8,025 nt of DNA. It comes from Bacillota bacterium. Its GTDB lineage: Bacteria > Bacillota > Clostridia > Lachnospirales > Bianqueaceae. The DNA lies in assembly GCA_017467985.1 (NCBI GenBank), contig JAFUJY010000122.1:1-8025 (forward strand), written 5' to 3'. A model generated the notes under the pieces. The model worked only from the letters and a program-made list of their open reading frames with translations. It made no database searches and had not been told where the DNA came from. The stretch's first letter is position 1. Every line of letters starts with the position of its first letter. The position numbers and the translations under genes were made by a program. Shown piece after piece: positions 5,846-8,025 of this stretch.

Positions 5846-6580
5846 TCACATTTGGTTCAGTTCATACAACACCAGTGCACCGGTTACCAGGCCTGCCGTT
5901 TCCGTTCGCAGGATTCTGGGACCCAGGCCTGCAATGACGGCACCGGAACTGACACAGCGCTCCACTTCTGCAGCTTCCAATCCACCCTCCGGGCCGATAA
6001 TCACAGCCACTTTACGGGCAGTTCTATGCTCCTGCAAAATCTTTTTCAAGGAGTTCTGCCGCTGCTCTTCATAACAGATCAGTACCAGGTCATATTCCCC
6101 AAAGGATTGGATGCATTGGCCTAATGTCCGGGGCATCTCTACCTGGGGGATCCGTCCCCGCTGACACTGCTTGGCAGCCGCACGGCTGATCTTATTCCAG
6201 CGATCCACCTTAGAGGTCACTTTTTTTCCTTCTAATTTGGATACGCAGCGGACCATATCCACCGGCACAAACCGACATATCCCGGTTTCTACGCCCTTTT
6301 CAATGATCCATTCCATTTTGTCGCTCTTGGGAATGCCCTGGAACAGGGTGATTTCCACCTCAGGCTCAGTATCCGCCCTTTGCTGTGATTGTACACGACA
6401 ATACAATTCTTCACCCTCAATATGATCGATTACACAGTGGTAATCCGTCCCTTCTCCGTCACAAAGCGTCAAAGAATCACCGATCCCCAGACGCAAAACA
6501 TGGAGGATATGGTGGGCGTCCTCCTGAACACGCAGGAATTCGCCCCGGATATCCTCCTTTTGAATAAAAAATCTTGCCAT
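5846..6580 (-). CDS. rsmE: 16S rRNA (uracil-1498-N3)-methyltransferase RsmE
   Basis: RsmE methylates N3 of U1498 in 16S rRNA, near the decoding centre, using S-adenosylmethionine; it is a SPOUT (knotted) methyltransferase working as a dimer. The 244 residues match the family length. An N-terminal PUA-like domain (about 1-70, with HHILHVLRLGIGD) is followed by the SPOUT domain with QGIPKSDKMEWIIEKGVETG (81-100), AAAKQCQRGRIP (134-145), VIIGPEGG (193-200) and LGPRILRTETA (219-229), the last two forming the cofactor-binding knot. The ATG lies one base after the prmA stop, with no strong ribosome binding site (only GAGTG some distance upstream), so translation is probably coupled to prmA. The prmA-rsmE pair after dnaJ is a common Gram-positive arrangement. 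Confidence 0.96.
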   Translation of the reverse strand: MARFFIQKEDIRGEFLRVQEDAHHILHVLRLGIGDSLTLCDGEGTDYHCVIDHIEGEELYCRVQSQQRADTEPEVEITLFQGIPKSDKMEWIIEKGVETGICRFVPVDMVRCVSKLEGKKVTSKVDRWNKISRAAAKQCQRGRIPQVEMPRTLGQCIQSFGEYDLVLICYEEQRQNSLKKILQEHRTARKVAVIIGPEGGLEAAEVERCVSSGAVIAGLGPRILRTETAGLVTGALVLYELNQM

Positions 6581-6581
6581 G

Positions 6582-7544
6582 TTATTCTTTTACACTCAAA
6601 ATTGCGGCCCAGCTGCCCTTTTCATCCACGCGCAGCACCTTGAAGCCTGCGGCGGTCAAGGCCGCTTCCACATCAGAGCGACGCTCCCGAATAATACCGG
6701 AAGAAATAAACTGACCGCCCTTCTCCAGTACCTGATAAACATCAGGACAAAAACCGATGATTACGTCTGCGATGATGTTGGCAACCACCACCTGGGGATG
6801 TACGCCGGCCAGTGCAGGAATCTGCATTAGGTCGCCATGATGTACACTAGCCTTATCAGCTACACCATTTGCCTGCACATTCTCCGCTGCCACCTGCACC
6901 GCATTCGCATCCAGATCGGTGCAGTATACGCGGCCTGCGCCCAGTTTTGCTGCCGCAATGCCCAGAATACCGCTGCCGGTTCCGATATCGAATACAGTCT
7001 CGCCACCCTTAAGCACCTCTTCCAGCATGGCCACACACATACTGGTGGTCTCATGGGTACCACTACCGAAGGCCATACCCGGATCCATATGGATCACCAT
7101 ATCGCCCTCTTCCGGCTCTGCCTCCAACCAACTGGGGATAACGAAGATCTTACCAATATGGAAGGGCTGATAGTACTTCTTCCAGTTGTTGGCCCAATCC
7201 TCTTCTGCCATCAGGGCAGTATCAATCACACCGCTGCCGGTGGGCAGAAACTCACCGATTCTTTGCAGAATTTGACGAATATTCATCTGCAGTTCTTCCA
7301 TAGCCGCAGGATCAGACATCTGTGCCTCAGAGAAATAAGTGCTCACCAGAACCTCGTCCCGGTTTAAGTTCTTCAGCAATTCTTCGTCAATATAATCCCA
7401 GTCCAGAGGATTCTTCTTCTGCCACAAAATATCCTTGGGGTCAGAAATCTCTACGCCCTTAGCGCCCAGTTCTTCTTCCAGACTATAGCTCAATGCTTCC
7501 ACAGCGTCTGTCACTGTGTGAATGGTTACTCGATACCAATTCAT
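6582..7544 (-). CDS. prmA: Ribosomal protein L11 methyltransferase PrmA
   Basis: PrmA trimethylates lysines and the N-terminus of ribosomal protein L11 with S-adenosylmethionine; it is usually dispensable. The 320-residue protein has an N-terminal substrate-recognition domain (about 1-120) and a class I methyltransferase domain. The PrmA-specific MDPGMAFGSGTHETT (153-167) precedes motif I DIGTGSGILGI (186-196), the acidic end of strand two CTDLDANA (208-215), HHGDL (235-239) and NIIADVI (256-262), here in place of the more usual NILA. SGII (282-285) follows. The start has TAAGGAG directly upstream, whose first three bases are the dnaJ stop, so the two genes are tightly linked. The stop is one base from rsmE. 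Nothing is missing from the active-site motifs. Confidence 0.96.
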   Translation of the reverse strand: MNWYRVTIHTVTDAVEALSYSLEEELGAKGVEISDPKDILWQKKNPLDWDYIDEELLKNLNRDEVLVSTYFSEAQMSDPAAMEELQMNIRQILQRIGEFLPTGSGVIDTALMAEEDWANNWKKYYQPFHIGKIFVIPSWLEAEPEEGDMVIHMDPGMAFGSGTHETTSMCVAMLEEVLKGGETVFDIGTGSGILGIAAAKLGAGRVYCTDLDANAVQVAAENVQANGVADKASVHHGDLMQIPALAGVHPQVVVANIIADVIIGFCPDVYQVLEKGGQFISSGIIRERRSDVEAALTAAGFKVLRVDEKGSWAAILSVKE

Positions 7545-7556
7545 GGGATATTCTCC

Positions 7557-8025
7557 TTATTTCTTCTTATTCCAGAAACCTTTGCCCTTGCCCTTTTCAT
7601 CGGATTCAGACTCGATTTCGCCCATCTCTTCAGCAAACTTGCGCAGCGCTTCTTTCTGCTTGTCATTCAGCTTGGTGGGGATCTCCACAATGACCGTGAC
7701 ATAATGATCGCCTCGCTGACTGGAACTGCGCAGATAAGGAATACCCTTGCCTCTCAGGCGGAAACGGGTACCACTCTGGGTTCCGGCAGGAATATCATAT
7801 TTCACCTTACCATCAATGGTGGGAATCTCAATTTCAGCACCCAATGTGGCTTGAGCAAAGGAAATATTCACGCTGCTCAGCACATCATAGCCCTGTCTTG
7901 AGAAATTGCGGTCCGGTCGGATGGAGAAGGTGATGTACAAATCACCATTGGGACCACCCTGGGTTCCCGGCTCGCCCTTGCCACTCATGCGAACTCTCTG
8001 GCCCATATCAATACCCGCAGGAATA
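7557..8025 (-). CDS. dnaJ: Chaperone DnaJ (Hsp40), C-terminal part, cut by the right edge
   Basis: Only the last 156 residues are present; the reading frame is open to the edge, so the J domain, Gly/Phe region and zinc-finger CxxCxGxG repeats lie outside. What is seen begins at IPAGIDMGQRVRMSGKGEPG, the end of the first C-terminal substrate-binding domain, followed by DLYITFSIRPDRNFSRQGYD and then the second domain with ATLGAEIEIPTIDGKV and IPAGTQSGTRFRLRGKGIP. The tail is rich in Lys, Glu and Gly (KGKGKGFWNKKK). DnaJ delivers unfolded proteins to DnaK and stimulates its ATPase. In many Gram-positives dnaJ closes the hrcA-grpE-dnaK-dnaJ heat-shock operon and is followed by prmA and rsmE, as here, so upstream neighbours of that kind are expected. 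Control by HrcA/CIRCE is plausible but not visible. Confidence 0.95.
   Translation of the reverse strand, partial: IPAGIDMGQRVRMSGKGEPGTQGGPNGDLYITFSIRPDRNFSRQGYDVLSSVNISFAQATLGAEIEIPTIDGKVKYDIPAGTQSGTRFRLRGKGIPYLRSSSQRGDHYVTVIVEIPTKLNDKQKEALRKFAEEMGEIESESDEKGKGKGFWNKKK

Noticed and set aside
4668..5849. GTG at 5849 as the desulfurase start
   Set aside because: No ribosome binding site precedes it, while GAGGTG is well placed for the ATG at 5837, where the family N-terminus also begins.

Overview
The window is a densely packed stretch of bacterial chromosome with every recognisable gene on the minus strand. Strong TAAGGAG-type ribosome binding sites, 1-13 nt gaps, and the order dnaJ-prmA-rsmE downstream of the chaperone genes all suggest a Gram-positive Clostridia. 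My guess is a Lachnospiraceae-like gut anaerobe, based on the style of the GlnRS, ABC-F and short ThiI proteins. No mobile element, CRISPR array, tRNA or rRNA was seen.

In transcription order (right to left) the window holds: the C-terminal part of DnaJ, cut by the right edge (7557-8025); PrmA, the ribosomal protein L11 methyltransferase (6582-7544); RsmE, the 16S rRNA m3U methyltransferase (5846-6580); a NifS/IscS-family cysteine desulfurase (4668-5837); ThiI, the tRNA 4-thiouridine synthetase without a rhodanese domain (3458-4654); and a YkpA/YbiT-like ABC-F ATPase (1866-3461). These six genes are separated by at most 13 nt or overlap, so they look like one transcription unit continuing the heat-shock operon. 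The desulfurase and ThiI form an apparent sulfur-relay pair. A putative promoter inside an inverted repeat (about 1824-1861) then starts a separate glnS unit, which ends at a clear intrinsic terminator (72-101). A second strong minus-strand promoter (22-50) drives a gene beyond the left edge.

The main anomaly is glnS. Its reading frame is full length (about 564 codons) and well conserved, but codon 338 is an in-frame TAG (792-794), exactly at the junction between the catalytic core and the anticodon-binding domain. There is no frameshift and the sequence on both sides matches GlnRS. None of the seven genes here uses TAG as its terminal stop. Explanations are a sequencing error, a fresh nonsense mutation (tolerable if the cell also has the GatCAB route to Gln-tRNA), amber readthrough, or expression as two pieces. 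The sequence alone cannot decide.

The second anomaly is the ABC-F protein. One of its two composite ATP sites departs from consensus at all three key motifs (Walker A Lys to Ala, Walker B Glu to Gln, and the partner signature LSDRE), while the other site is intact.
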